Shown here one piece after another: positions 11,101 through 19,959 of a stretch of 64,000 nt of DNA. Source of the stretch: Entoloma clypeatum (taxonomy: Eukaryota; Basidiomycota; Agaricomycetes; Agaricales; Entolomataceae). The first letter of the stretch is position 1. Each line of letters opens with the position of its first letter. The notes beneath the pieces were generated by a model. That model did no database searches. It was not told the origin of the DNA and was given only the letters and a program-made list of their open reading frames with translations. A program made the position numbers and the translations under genes. The DNA lies in contig OY751491.1 in the NCBI GenBank assembly GCA_963565915.1, positions 1,612,001 to 1,676,000 of the forward strand, given 5' to 3'.

Positions 11101-12871
11101 CTACTTTGTAACCATGATTAAGGAAGACGCCTAGGGACAATAGGCGTGTGTCCATGTCCAGAATGTAGAATACGGGTCGGAGAAGATGGGTTTTTATTTC
11201 CCCATTTAGGGTATGCCGTACTGGAACGGCCCCAACTCCGAGAATTTCCAGTTTCTTTCCCTTTGCAGCTGTTTGGACAAATCGCTTAGCCTTGAGAGGC
11301 CTGTAGTACGCGAAGTCTTTAAACTCATGGGTAAAGTGTAATGATGCGCCGGAATCTAAGATCCACTGAGCGCGTTCTTTTTCCTTACAGTGTGTACAAG
11401 AGGCAAAATGTTTAATATATTTTTTGTGTAGATCACTGCTGAAGTGATCTACGCACTCTGTAGTGGTACTGGCTAATATATTATACGTCTGTTGAGAGAC
11501 ATAATTAGCTTTCCGCATTTGGTAAGGTTTGAGAGAAGAATGTGACGAACCGTCAAGTTCGATCAGCCCATCTTCGAATTGATCTGGCCCCATCCGCTCG
11601 CTTTGATGGTCTATGTCCATCATTTTCAGCGATTCTTCTATCGACGGGGCTACGCGACGCTGTTTAGCCGGCCTTTCGTCGATGTCAGGAATGATGGTGT
11701 CTAGGATACGAAGGTTCGATCCAGAGGGACGAGCACCAATGTTCCGCGCGAGTTTGCGGATGTGATCGTTCTTTTTCCACGCAGACGGCTTGCCCGAAGG
11801 AAGCCCGCTGTACTGGGATGGAGGCGGGTTCATTCGCTGAAGGAGCGACTGCATCCTTGCGGAATCGGGCTGTGTGGTACTTGTCGTTTTCCCGCGACCA
11901 GTGACGGTGGTGAAGGACGGTGCCGGAAGAGGAGGGAAGTGGATGGCGGGAGCGACAAACTCAACCGTTTCCTCCACATGTTCGGACGCGTTGTCCGCAG
12001 TGTTGGCGTTTTTCTTCTGATTGCGCCAGCGTCCTTTTCCCTTCTTCTTTTCAGAAGCGGTACTATGGTCGGTCGAGTTAGGCTGCTCGTCAGCATCGTT
12101 CTGCGAGGTACTCGGCTTTTTCTGCCTTTCCCATTTGGGGTCCTGCCCCTTGCGTTTTGTCCCGGAAATTTTCCGGGCCTGCTCATTGGACGCACGAGTA
12201 GACCCGACCGAATACTTGCACCTGTATTCCGAGATGATGCTCTCAGCGATGGCTTTGTAGGTGAAGTCGTCGGCGTCGTAGACCTGGAAAAGGGCGGTGG
12301 AGAGTGATGACCAGGCGTCGGGAATTGCATTGGCGAGGATCATTGCCTGCATCAGATCGGGTACGACAAGGTTCGAATCGGCGAGCCGAGCGAAAAGAGA
12401 CCCCAGGCGTTCGATTTCAGGTACGGGGTCGCGTCCTGACAGCTTGAAGGTCGCGGCGGTCTTGAAATCGCCGAAGATGACAGCCGGGGATACCTTGGAG
12501 TAGTTATCTTTCAGCGATTTCCACGCGTCAAGTGCCGAGGTGCTGTCCTTGATGTGGCGTCTGATCGCCTCAGAGACCTTCAGGCGTATCGCCCCAAGGG
12601 CGACGTCGTCGTCCCTGATCCAAGCTTTTTCTTCCTTGCGGAAGCCGGGCTGGTCGATCGTGGTAGTCAGCACAGGGGGAGCAGCAGCAGTAGCCCCAGG
12701 GGTGGAGACCGTGGTGGTGAAGTCAGCGATCACGGGACGAGTGATGTCGCCAGAGACGATGTGCCAGACTCCTTGATGGAGGAGGTAAGACTTCATTTTT
12801 TCGGCCCAGCTCTGGTAGTCGATACCGTCGAAGGGGGTGATGATGTCAAGGGCAGAGCGAGAGGTAGACAT
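8144..12871 (-). CDS. C2 copia Gag-Pol polyprotein (intact)
   Basis: Single 1575-aa ORF from an ATG at 12871. Order: Gag of the UBN2/retrotran_gag type (about 1-340); a basic, Pro/Ser-rich spacer; aspartic protease with DSGAS at about residue 506; integrase zinc finger (HKRLGHPN...CTGC, about 640-685); integrase core with D (HSDLKQ, about 705), D (VDGGGEF, about 765) and E (NGRAERINQ, about 800); copia RT starting near residue 1075, with YVDD near 1255; RNase H with TDSDWASD (about 1425) and SSTEAEYMAL (about 1470). Integrase before RT is diagnostic of Ty1/copia. No frameshift separates Gag and Pol, as is common in fungal copia elements, so the Gag:Pol ratio must be set some other way. No key residue is missing. 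Function: self-mobilisation through a cytoplasmic virus-like particle. Confidence 0.96.
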   Translation of the reverse strand: MSTSRSALDIITPFDGIDYQSWAEKMKSYLLHQGVWHIVSGDITRPVIADFTTTVSTPGATAAAPPVLTTTIDQPGFRKEEKAWIRDDDVALGAIRLKVSEAIRRHIKDSTSALDAWKSLKDNYSKVSPAVIFGDFKTAATFKLSGRDPVPEIERLGSLFARLADSNLVVPDLMQAMILANAIPDAWSSLSTALFQVYDADDFTYKAIAESIISEYRCKYSVGSTRASNEQARKISGTKRKGQDPKWERQKKPSTSQNDADEQPNSTDHSTASEKKKGKGRWRNQKKNANTADNASEHVEETVEFVAPAIHFPPLPAPSFTTVTGRGKTTSTTQPDSARMQSLLQRMNPPPSQYSGLPSGKPSAWKKNDHIRKLARNIGARPSGSNLRILDTIIPDIDERPAKQRRVAPSIEESLKMMDIDHQSERMGPDQFEDGLIELDGSSHSSLKPYQMRKANYVSQQTYNILASTTTECVDHFSSDLHKKYIKHFASCTHCKEKERAQWILDSGASLHFTHEFKDFAYYRPLKAKRFVQTAAKGKKLEILGVGAVPVRHTLNGEIKTHLLRPVFYILDMDTRLLSLGVFLNHGYKVDGMRGEINISKGQNKIQFSPHILGQTIYWLDTEIRYDQIHAISSEITVETWHKRLGHPNDQALNKIPTSTKGVPKTLVREKSQESCTGCLKGKMPNQSYPNSVTRAVKPFDLIHSDLKQISTASYHKYKYFLTFLDDFSSHVWVVLLRKKSGAITALKQFLAMIQNQFAATPKKWRVDGGGEFDEYKDVLADHGILIDVTLPYQHQQNGRAERINQTLWEKSQALRFDACLPPMWWEFCLEHAAFLYNRTPMQRLEWKTPYFRVTNEIPDMSSVRVFGCQAYVYIPKEKHRNSLESRSPLMIYLGSKPGVKGYRFMDPETNMIFMGGKAIFDESKYPRCHIDPLPENHPEMENPEPADEFEDLIPGSNDDDSHNETPHDPVPIEQDQPESDNELPASEPDDEPRVPTPEPEQVPDRPIRERRVRKMPGSIYGEDTPASDLEKLDRRRRLGGQTAWMNDLLMEAISVQVGIVEMSHKDIYPLPNKEDWYAAERKELDMLKRRGVITELVPLPAGRKALRNKWVYNEKSDGRLKARLVAKGFSQVEGIDFDQIFSPVVRYETVRLILALTALEGWFMTLLDVSSAFLYGTLREVIYMRQPEGYIVKGKEHLMYQLFKALYGLKQAALAWWRELDSSMKKLGFVRLHSDAGVFIHKSTNGEIVIAIIYVDDSAFLGTNQEYTLEKKKAFMTTWECRDLGHLVPDGEPKEFLSIQIRQRGKRIFIDQVPYLEKILARMGMSESNATYTPLPTGYKPMASEDEPNAELRSKYQSVIRSLLYLMIGTRPDICFAVIKMSQFSANPTKHHLEVARDICRYLKATKNYAIMYDGDSGKGIYAFTDSDWASDENTRRSTTGFFISLASGAITWVSSAQKTIALSSTEAEYMALSDCSRAATWLRSMLAELGMQIGSVPIYGDNNGSVFIASNPVTEKRSKHIDVRFHFVREKVSEGIIMVEFIEGVNNPADLLTKNLGKILFSKFIPYFGLIKN

Positions 12872-13234
12872 TTTTAGATGAATCTAAGAAAGGGTTCCCA
12901 ATCAGTGATGTGTTATGAATATGATTCAAGAAAACAATTAAATGATTCCTTATGACATATTCCCTTTAGGAATAGCGGTCACGGGAAAACCCTTTATATG
13001 TCAGAAACGTATAAGGTGCGATCAACGTTTCCACATGGAGTGTACTAGGTCAATCCCCTTAGGGACGTCTCATGACAGGTACTTGTCGTAATGACGTTCC
13101 CAGGTTCATATGTGAAGAAGTAAGACTCAGAACCTAGATCTTTCGATCGGTTCTTTGCCAACCAGGGTAGAGTGGGCAGGTACTCGCTGTTGCCAGCGTT
13201 TCCCAAGTCCCTCTGCTATCCGGGGCCCATAACC
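12872..13234 (-). promoter_or_regulatory. C2 leader and primer-binding site
   Basis: 363 bp between 5' LTR and Gag. The PBS lies at 13222-13234 (GGTTATGGGCCCC on the element strand) next to the LTR and is complementary to the tRNA-iMet anticodon arm. The leader is nearly identical to that of C1. I see no other gene in it. Confidence 0.8.
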
Positions 13235-13545
13235 TGTTGAAGTTCCACCTGGGCGCTAGCCGCAAGTGTACTGAAGCAACCGGCTACAGTGGAAGTACTC
13301 TACGATACCGTTCTGACCACTTACATAGATTGGAGAGGGTGAGGCTGGTGAGAGCGGTTGAGGCTGGTAAGAGCGATGGAGGCGGTTAAGAGTCAAGAGA
13401 CAACTTGTTGATATTGACAGTTTCCTGGTCTTATATACCGTACTACTGTTTGTACCAACCAAACAAGTATGTAATGAAGATATGTAAAGGTCACGTGATG
13501 TATTCTAATCTAATCTTAATCTACGTGATGGGAAAAGTTTCAACA
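13235..13545 (-). repeat. 5' LTR of C2
   Basis: 311 bp, same length and terminal bases as the 3' LTR at 7758-8068; the 68-codon open frame inside both LTRs translates identically. It contains a TATATA box (about 13433-13438). Confidence 0.95.
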
Positions 13546-13550
13546 TGCTG

Positions 13551-13607
13551 TTCACTGTGGTAAATTCGCCAGACATAAATTACAATACAGTGTAGGTTGA
13601 CTACCTG
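13551..13607 (+). repeat. T2: terminal part of inverted-repeat DNA element, part 2
   Basis: Continues 7617-7757 after removal of C2 and ends in TAGGTTGACTACCTG. This is the exact reverse complement of the left end of T1 (CAGGTAGTCAACCTA at 31686). Compared with T1 it lacks about 55 bases between GTAAATTCGCC and TAAATTACAAT. Confidence 0.78.
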
Positions 13608-14014
13608 AATGTGGGCGAGCAATCCTTTTTCTTGACTGGCCTGTTTTTTGTGAGTTTCTCTTTCAAGAACTCTTGAGGGTTATTCCCAAGAATAACTCTA
13701 AGGTTCTGAATAACCACATCGCCCCACCCAGGTGTATCCACTCCTGGATCTCTTACACCTCTATGAATGCATTCCAGTGTCACCCAATTTATTGCCTCTT
13801 CAATCAGAATTTCCAACGTTACTGGAGACTTGTATCCGTTTTCTGCATATACGTCCTTGCAGATGTCCATGAGTAGATTTATGGACATCTTTGGCTTCCA
13901 GTCGCTCTCATATTCGTCCTCTTGGCTACTGGCCATGTCTTCGCTCTGTGAAGGTCCTGCAGCACCTTCTTGGCTGCCAGAATTCCTTCTTTCAGAGACA
14001 TGTGCAGGGTCCAA
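13601..14014 (-). CDS. Hypothetical protein, 3' end replaced by T2 terminus
   Basis: 137-codon frame starting at ATG 14014. It is acidic and Ser/Gln-rich at the N-terminus, then has a compact hydrophobic-charged part (LLMDICKDVYAENGY, LEILIEEAINWVTLE) and ends KKKDCSPTFR. I do not recognise it. Its stop codon TAG lies inside the terminal repeat of T2, so the natural C-terminus has probably been lost. It may be a host gene fragment or a gene carried by a larger transposon. No intron was identified. The composition is protein-like, not a shadow of a known gene. Confidence 0.4.
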   Translation of the reverse strand: MDPAHVSERRNSGSQEGAAGPSQSEDMASSQEDEYESDWKPKMSINLLMDICKDVYAENGYKSPVTLEILIEEAINWVTLECIHRGVRDPGVDTPGWGDVVIQNLRVILGNNPQEFLKEKLTKNRPVKKKDCSPTFR

Positions 14015-14706
14015 CTCAGACTCTGTTCTGCTTGCTCATTGATGACGTGTCATATGAGAATCCCCCAGGAACCATGGGAGATTCTATTGGTATGTTTCTC
14101 AGAAGTTCCATTGAACCTTCTTGTTGTAATATGATTTGGGCCATAGTATGGCTTTAATTATGAGACTGGTAATCACGTTATAAGGCACAACTTGACAGTT
14201 GATGTAAGATGTTCAACAGGTTTTGAAATCTGACCATAGCTTTCCAATAGATGGAAGGCTCAAAAAAATGTAACGGATGTTACAGAAGACTCTTCTTATG
14301 TGTCACACACACTGAGCCTGACCAATTGCTATGGGATAGCTAGGTATGTAGTGACACAAAGAGCCCTACATAGTTTTTATGTATCAAATTACTGTAACTA
14401 CAGGTGAGTCATGATACATCAGGGGCTATAGTTACAGGTCTGATATATCAAAGACCTTTGATATATCAAGCCTCTGATGCGCTTTCCAGGGTTCTGGGCT
14501 GTATCAGCACCTTGTTTCCACACCCCCTACGAGCGCCATCATCTTCGTGTGCTTTGTCCATTAGATTCAGATCTCTGTCACATAAAGGTACATTTTGGTG
14601 CCATAATTATTTTTACTTACTTTCATAATTGATGGCTTATGGTTCCTGTTCAAATTGACAGAAAGCTCCAGGAAAAACATAAATGAGAACATTGCCAATA
14701 TCAGTA
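14015..14706. other. No gene seen
   Basis: About 690 bp of AT-rich DNA upstream of the 13601-14014 ORF. Short direct repeats (gatacatcag, gatatatcaa around 14410-14470) are visible. I see no ORF, RNA gene or transposon end I can support. CCTCG at 14707-14711 is the target duplication of the next element. Confidence 0.5.
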
Positions 14707-14711
14707 CCTCG

Positions 14712-15113
14712 TGTTGAACATTCAAGTATGGATGTATCGACAGTCAATCATGTGACTACAATCATGTGTTTTACCATGTGGCCTGACCACATGAAGTGTT
14801 CTAAACATAGAACAATTTAGACTCGTTCTAGATCTCTGAGTCATCTCTGTGACTCAGAATGCTGCGCACCACAGACTTGATGCTGTGTACCAAGATGTTC
14901 CATCACATTCTAGCCAATAGCGTTACTAGCTTGTAGTTGGTCTGTGCGCATTCCCATACCTATAAGTACTGCATGTAAGTAGTGTAGTACAACAGAGCTA
15001 ATACCAGTCGTTCTATCATCGCCCACTCTTCTTCAACATCTCAACCCTCTCCGCTTCAATGTGAGTATCATTAACCAGGCTTCCTCTGCGTCTGCTAGGC
15101 GTGCTGTTCAATA
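14712..15113 (+). repeat. 5' LTR of CB
   Basis: 402 bp from TGTTGAACATTC to TGTTCAATA. Differences from the 3' LTR seen by eye include ggatgt/gaatgt, acaatc/acgatc, ttagac/ctagac, gactt/gcctt, cattct/cgttct, agcgtt/agtgtt, cttgt/ctcgt, tcgttc/tagttc and gcgtc/gtgtc. Confidence 0.92.
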
Positions 15114-16661
15114 GGTTATGGGCCCCAGATAGCCCCTAGGCTTGGGTTTATCCCTCTAAGTCCTAGAGTAGTTTGCGCGCTCTAACGGAGCTGCTGCAAC
15201 TACCATGCCTGTATGATACTAACCTGGTCTTTGACCAGTGAGCGACAACATGCGCGCCTTTCAGGCTGCCACCGTCTGTCCTCTTTAAACTAGTAGCATA
15301 AGCTAGTTTAAGTTAGTTATCTGTTTTTGATACTTGGGGGTTCCAGACTAGTGAGCGCCGTTTTCGGCTGCACCTAGTTCTGATGTCCAAGGCTATTGAG
15401 CACTCTGGAGTGCTGAATGCATCATGCTCGCCGCATGTGATCGCCTCTGGTCTTAACAGCATCAGATCTGCTGCTAGCGCTCTAGTCCTTGATTTAGACT
15501 AGCACCTTTATGGCCTATTTCTATATTTGGACAATTTTTGTATAGCTAGTGTGCTGTGCGCCTTATCGGCTGCCGCCACTACTTATGTGCAACATGTATG
15601 AATGCTTGCTGAGTTTGCTCGCAGCTGCAGTCTACATTTCACATGCTGTGACATGTCCTGTCAATAGCACAAACCTTTCAAACGCCAACGCTGTACGGTT
15701 ATCTGTCGCTCCAAGTTTTTACTTGTTTTGAGCATTGACAAATAGATATACCTGAAAGCGGAGGTGATGACGCCAGCTTGAGAAGCAAGACTTTCTCGTG
15801 GTTATCAGCATTTGGTCTAATCAATGCCCTTAGAATGAGTTTATGGTTTTATAAACCAAATCAAGTATATCTCGATGTGCTGACGTTCGGACATCACAAT
15901 TCTCAGGAACTTTCTGTTCCTTGAACCCTTTTTTTTTGTTGATCGATCTTGATCCACTGCACCCTGTACCTGGTAGAAGCGCCCTTTTCGGGTTGCCTCA
16001 GGGACCTCCCATTTTTATGGTTGCATGATCTTAGATTTGATGCTGACTTAAAATCGTTCCTAGATGAAAGGATCATGCATCTGCTTTCACTATGGTTTCA
16101 TCCAAGCAAACCATTGGTCACACCGTGATATTTGTGTTATTCAGCGTGATGACGGTTTCCACAGACGACACCTCTGTACTCTGAATTGCATGGTCACACC
16201 ATGCATTCGGAAGGTGAAATTCACGCAATTGTGATATGGACGGCATGCGCGCCATGTCTGTACTCACAAATGTGGAAAGAAAAAAGCAGTATGCATCCTC
16301 ATCTACATTCTCTTCACTCGTTGAACTGTGACTCTAGGATCCCTGGGCGCCATGCCCAAGTAACATCCAAAGAGCTCGAACGAGGGACTTACCGTCCCCC
16401 TTCAATCATAATAACAATGAAGAAAGGAGAATCACACCCAGAATTACACCCGAGGTTACACCCGGAGGAATAAAGATGGAGCAATCGCCTGAATTATAGG
16501 TGACTGTCTTTAGTAATTACCACAGCATTGTGACCCCTAGTCACATTAATAAAAGCTATTACAAAGCTCTCTGACATGTGTCAACAAATTCAGACAATAC
16601 CTTAATTGGTTTAAATTGTTCTTGATATTTTGCTGACGACTGTTTTTCAAACAGATCAAAC
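15114..16661 (+). promoter_or_regulatory. CB leader: hemi-tRNA PBS and hairpin-rich untranslated region
   Basis: GGTTATGGGCCCC (15114-15126) directly follows the LTR and is the same iMet-anticodon-arm PBS as in C1 and C2. The next ~1.5 kb is non-coding. It has several short hairpins of the form GCG-stem-loop-stem-CTGC whose stems differ in sequence but keep pairing (15256-15266, 15357-15368, 15560-15570, 15982-15992), plus others such as GAGCACT/AGTGCT near 15399-15415. They may be packaging or dimerisation signals. Confidence 0.6.
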
Positions 16662-17423
16662 ATGTGCTCAATCAATACTTTGATTGCTGTTCCCGTTCTT
16701 GACGGCTCCAACTACCTTGAGTGGTCGAACACTATGTGTTCGTACCTCAGATCTCAAGGTTTGTGGCAGATCGTTGCTGGCATTGAAAAGGGACCCTCAG
16801 GGTCCGCCGCACCTAAGCGGAAAGCCGCAACTTTAGTCAGAGGATGGAACATTAGGGATCAATTGGCTCTTGCCAATATTTGACTCCGCATCGATCCGTC
16901 GATTAAACTCACCAGAAACACATCTTATGAGACCTGGTTTGAGTTAATCCTTCAAACTTTCAATGAAGCGACACCCTGCGATCAAGATTGATTATCTCGA
17001 TAAGATCTATGATCACTTAAGCACGCATCATTCTATTTCTCAGTCGACACGCGCCCTAATGTTACTATCTTCGCTCCCATCTCCTGATTGGGATGACTAT
17101 GCCACAGAGATTCTTCTCTATAATGATGATCTCACCTACTTCAAGGTTCGAGAATTGATTGTTGAAAAATACAATCATCATCATCCAAACCATGCTTCTG
17201 ACCTTTCGCTGGGGGATTACCTAAACGGCGTAGGAATAACCTACGATCCTCAGCCGAAAACATGTGACAGATTTCATAATCCGTCTCAGAATCTATGGGA
17301 GAGAACTCTAACGCCCCCAGGGCCGCTGGCATCGCCACCCCTGGGAACGCCGTCACAACAGAACAAAATGAGGATCCACCCGTCGAAGATTATGACACAG
17401 CGTTTCCACTGCTTGGACCTTGA
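16662..17423 (+). pseudogene. CB copia-type Gag, degraded
   Basis: ATG at 16662 begins a copia Gag (VPVLDGSNYLEWSNTMCSYL, the segment that matches the UBN2-type start of C2 Gag). A TGA ends it at 16881-16883, the frame resumes to about 16980, and a frameshift leads into the 16963-17448 frame (IDYLDKIYDHLSTHHSIS...SSLPSPDWDDYATEILLYND), the typical Gag middle. A further shift near 17300 gives a plausible acidic C-terminus (NAPRAAGIATPGNAVTTEQ...) ending with TGA at 17421-17423. No zinc knuckle was identified. Three lesions make it non-functional. Confidence 0.82.
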
Positions 17424-19573
17424 ATCAGCATATCATTATGTAAAATGATTTGTATTTTCTTTCACTGTTGCAATAAATGCTGTTTGCGACATGTCTATGA
17501 AAGAAATACTAAGAGAGCTTCAAAAATGCATTTCGCATTTTTAATGTTCAAATAACTTATATCCAATCATGGAATAATCCAGATAGTCAGTGCGCTTTCA
17601 AGCTGCCTACTATTAAAGGAAAAAGCGTGTAAAAGCACACATCTAATTGGGTGTCAAAAGAACTCTTAATTGAGTTTCTATCCCTGACCCCTCTTGTAAT
17701 TGTGCATGCTTATTGAAGAACACGCAAGTCATTAATTTGTCTTTTGCTGCATCTTTGTTCCTTTACTTTGGATTAAAAATTCCACTTTACAATCATTGCT
17801 AAAGAGACATGCTAAAATCACGCCTCTGTCTATAAATGCATGATTAATTGGATGAATAAATGCCTCTAAAAAGCATTTTAATAATGTTGGTATACACTTC
17901 ATTATCCACGAGATAGAAGAGTCTTAAAACACCCTTCAATCATCGATTCAAGATTGGTCTAACCAACCAACCTTGTTCCTTCACTTTTTCCGCAACAACT
18001 GTTGCACAAAGTAGCACAAGATAGAGTTGAGCAACCATGTACGCTCCTCATCTTAACGCTCTCCATTATTGCATGGGAAATAATTTCTGTTGTGAAATTA
18101 AAATAGGGTCCTTGTGACACTCTATTTGCAAAATGGATTAGTCATGGAATCTTGCAATAAACATTGCTTACAAATGGAACTGGAATGATTGCCTGAGACT
18201 AGCTATCTCAGATCAGCGATTCACACCCTTTTCGCATGAATTATTGGTTTCCCAGCCAAGTTCTGCACTGTTTCAGTTCATATGCCATTTACAAAGCAAA
18301 TGATTTATGTCGTTTTCAGCACGAAACGATTCCACACTTGACTGGAAAAGGGGGAGAATATAGAGAAAAGAGCAATTCTTAATTGAACTTGCATTCTTGC
18401 GAACTTTGCATTGATTGATTTTATCTCATGCAATTGTTTTGCGTACAACACTCTATAGGATGTAAAGTGATTTACCCATTAAATCTGCGACATCTTGAAC
18501 AAGGATCTATCTTATCCAAAAAGATAAAATGACATGTCATCCAAAAACGATGATATTTGGATAACCAAGACTGTCATATGAATCGATCCGTTAGTCCTAA
18601 AGACTATTGTCAGGTTTCTATTCCAAGCAATCACTCTTGATTACTTGAAGAAGCATCTCAATTGATTGCTTTCTAATATGCATTAAATTGCATATAAAAT
18701 AGTTCTTGGTATACAAGATTACTATTGATTGCATGAATGCATCAAAGTGTTTCTACACTTTGAATATTTGGACATATCCATGGTCACCGTCACCAGGTAC
18801 CAAAGGACTCCCAGGGCCGCCGGCAACACCGCCCCTGAGGATGATGAACCTGCTGAGCTAAGCTCGCGATCATCACAGCCGCTCGGCATTAAACCAGCGT
18901 GCTAAGTCACCTGATCCGCACCTAATCGGCTGTGTTGACGACTTGGATTTAAACACTGCATTGTGCACCCTTTTTGGGACTGCCATCTTTGTTTGTCACA
19001 AAAACCAAATATTCCCCATCCCAACACGTTATTGTTGTATCATGCAACAAATCATAGTCAATCTGTGTTAATGTCTTAGAATGGTGTTCTAATGACCTCT
19101 GAACATAAAATCGGATGTTCAAAACACATGTATCACCACACATACAAAAGAACTACAATTGCAAGTCAAACACTTGACTATAATTGCAATAAATACTCGC
19201 ACAACAGTTGGCTTGATTATCTAATTGCCTATAAATCTGTTTATGGAAGTACCATTTCAGGGGGAGATCTACCGATCTCTGTTAAAACCCTAAATCAGAA
19301 TAATCCATAAGATGCTTGAGCCGCAAATTATGCTTTGCAAATGCTCAGATATTATGGGATATCTTTGAGCGATCTAAACATCCTCTATGACGCTAAACTA
19401 GACCCCACAATGGATTTGAACCAATATAGTTCATCCACGTCCTGAGTTTGGAGTAATACACTCAACTCAGAAGATATTATCTATAAGTGTGCCTTTGTGC
19501 TGCCGTGATAATATTACATACTCAAGATTGATGGCATGACCTCATCTATGGTTGTTAGCGGTCTTCAACACAA
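17424..19573 (+). other. CB non-coding interior
   Basis: About 2.1 kb, AT-rich, without recognisable Pol sequences. Two things stand out. A fifth hairpin of the leader type lies at 17594-17603 (GCTT-tc-AAGC). A 41-codon ORF at 18780-18905 repeats the Gag C-terminal motif (see next feature). The rest carries many stops in all frames. CTTCC at 19574-19578 is the target duplication of G2. Confidence 0.6.
18780..18905 (+). CDS. 41-aa ORF repeating the CB Gag C-terminal motif
   Basis: ATG GTC ACC ... TAA encodes a peptide with TPRAAGNTAPEDDEPAEL, clearly related to NAPRAAGIATPG in the Gag C-terminus at 17317. The DNA segments 17317-17346 and 18808-18838 are nearly the same (CCAGGGCCGC..GGCA..CCCCTG). 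It may be a duplicated remnant of gag or a short real peptide; no promoter or partner is evident. Confidence 0.35.
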   Translation: MVTVTRYQRTPRAAGNTAPEDDEPAELSSRSSQPLGIKPAC

Positions 19574-19578
19574 CTTCC

Positions 19579-19946
19579 TGTTACGGACTAACGACTACGG
19601 ACATATATGCTTACTTTTTCACTTTTACTCATCGGCCCCCGCTTACACATATCGTATTATACTTTATTTCCTTTAGTATACTTCGCTCCCGCGCTGACTC
19701 GCTTTCCGCAGCTGTCTGACTCATTCCGCAGTCGTCTTACTCAGACGCACTGCCTTCCGCAGTTATCTTACTCAGATACACTGCCTTGCGCAGCACTGAC
19801 TCATATGCTATCGCCTATAGTCAGTACCTATATAAACCCTTTGTACTATAGCTAGATTCCTTAGATTTAGCAATCACATTGCTCTTCGCCTTTCCATCTT
19901 CCTGCATACTCTGCCCGAACCTTGGAACGGTTTGTTACGCATAACA
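19579..19946 (+). repeat. 5' LTR of G2
   Basis: 368 bp, TGTTACGG...ACGCATAACA. The U3 part (about 19697-19808) holds four degenerate ~30-bp tandem units of the form CTTCCGCAG...CTTACTCAGA.C, possible enhancer repeats. A TATA box TATATAAA lies at 19829-19836 and the predicted transcript start region AGATTTAGCAA at 19863-19873. Confidence 0.95.
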
Positions 19947-19948
19947 AG

Positions 19949-19959
19949 TTGCTAAATCT
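19949..19959 (+). promoter_or_regulatory. G2 self-primer binding site
   Basis: TTGCTAAATCT, two bases inside the 5' LTR, is the perfect complement of AGATTTAGCAA (19863-19873) in the same LTR, 27 bases after the TATA box. This is where the 5' end of the RNA would fall. The layout is that of Tf1/sushi chromoviruses, whose RNA 5' end folds back to prime minus-strand DNA. No tRNA match is needed. Confidence 0.75.

Larger units (their letters stand above)
7758..13545 (-). mobile_element. Complete Ty1/copia LTR retrotransposon C2
   Basis: 5788-bp element with 311-bp LTRs at both ends, a 5-bp TSD, a tRNA-iMet-fragment PBS, one uninterrupted 1575-codon Gag-Pol ORF and a G-rich polypurine tract. The LTRs match base for base wherever I compared them. 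Everything needed for autonomous transposition appears intact, so this is a young and possibly active copy. It interrupts DNA element T2. Confidence 0.96.
7753..13550. repeat. 5-bp target-site duplication TGCTG flanking C2
   Basis: TGCTG occurs at 7753-7757 and again at 13546-13550, directly outside the C2 LTRs. In T1 the uninterrupted site reads ttcgctgttcaccgtgg (around 34853-34869), which confirms the empty site. Confidence 0.92.

Noticed and set aside
11762..12307. 181-codon frame antisense to C2 Gag
   Set aside because: Antisense shadow of gag; the same frame appears antisense in C1 with no sign of independent conservation.
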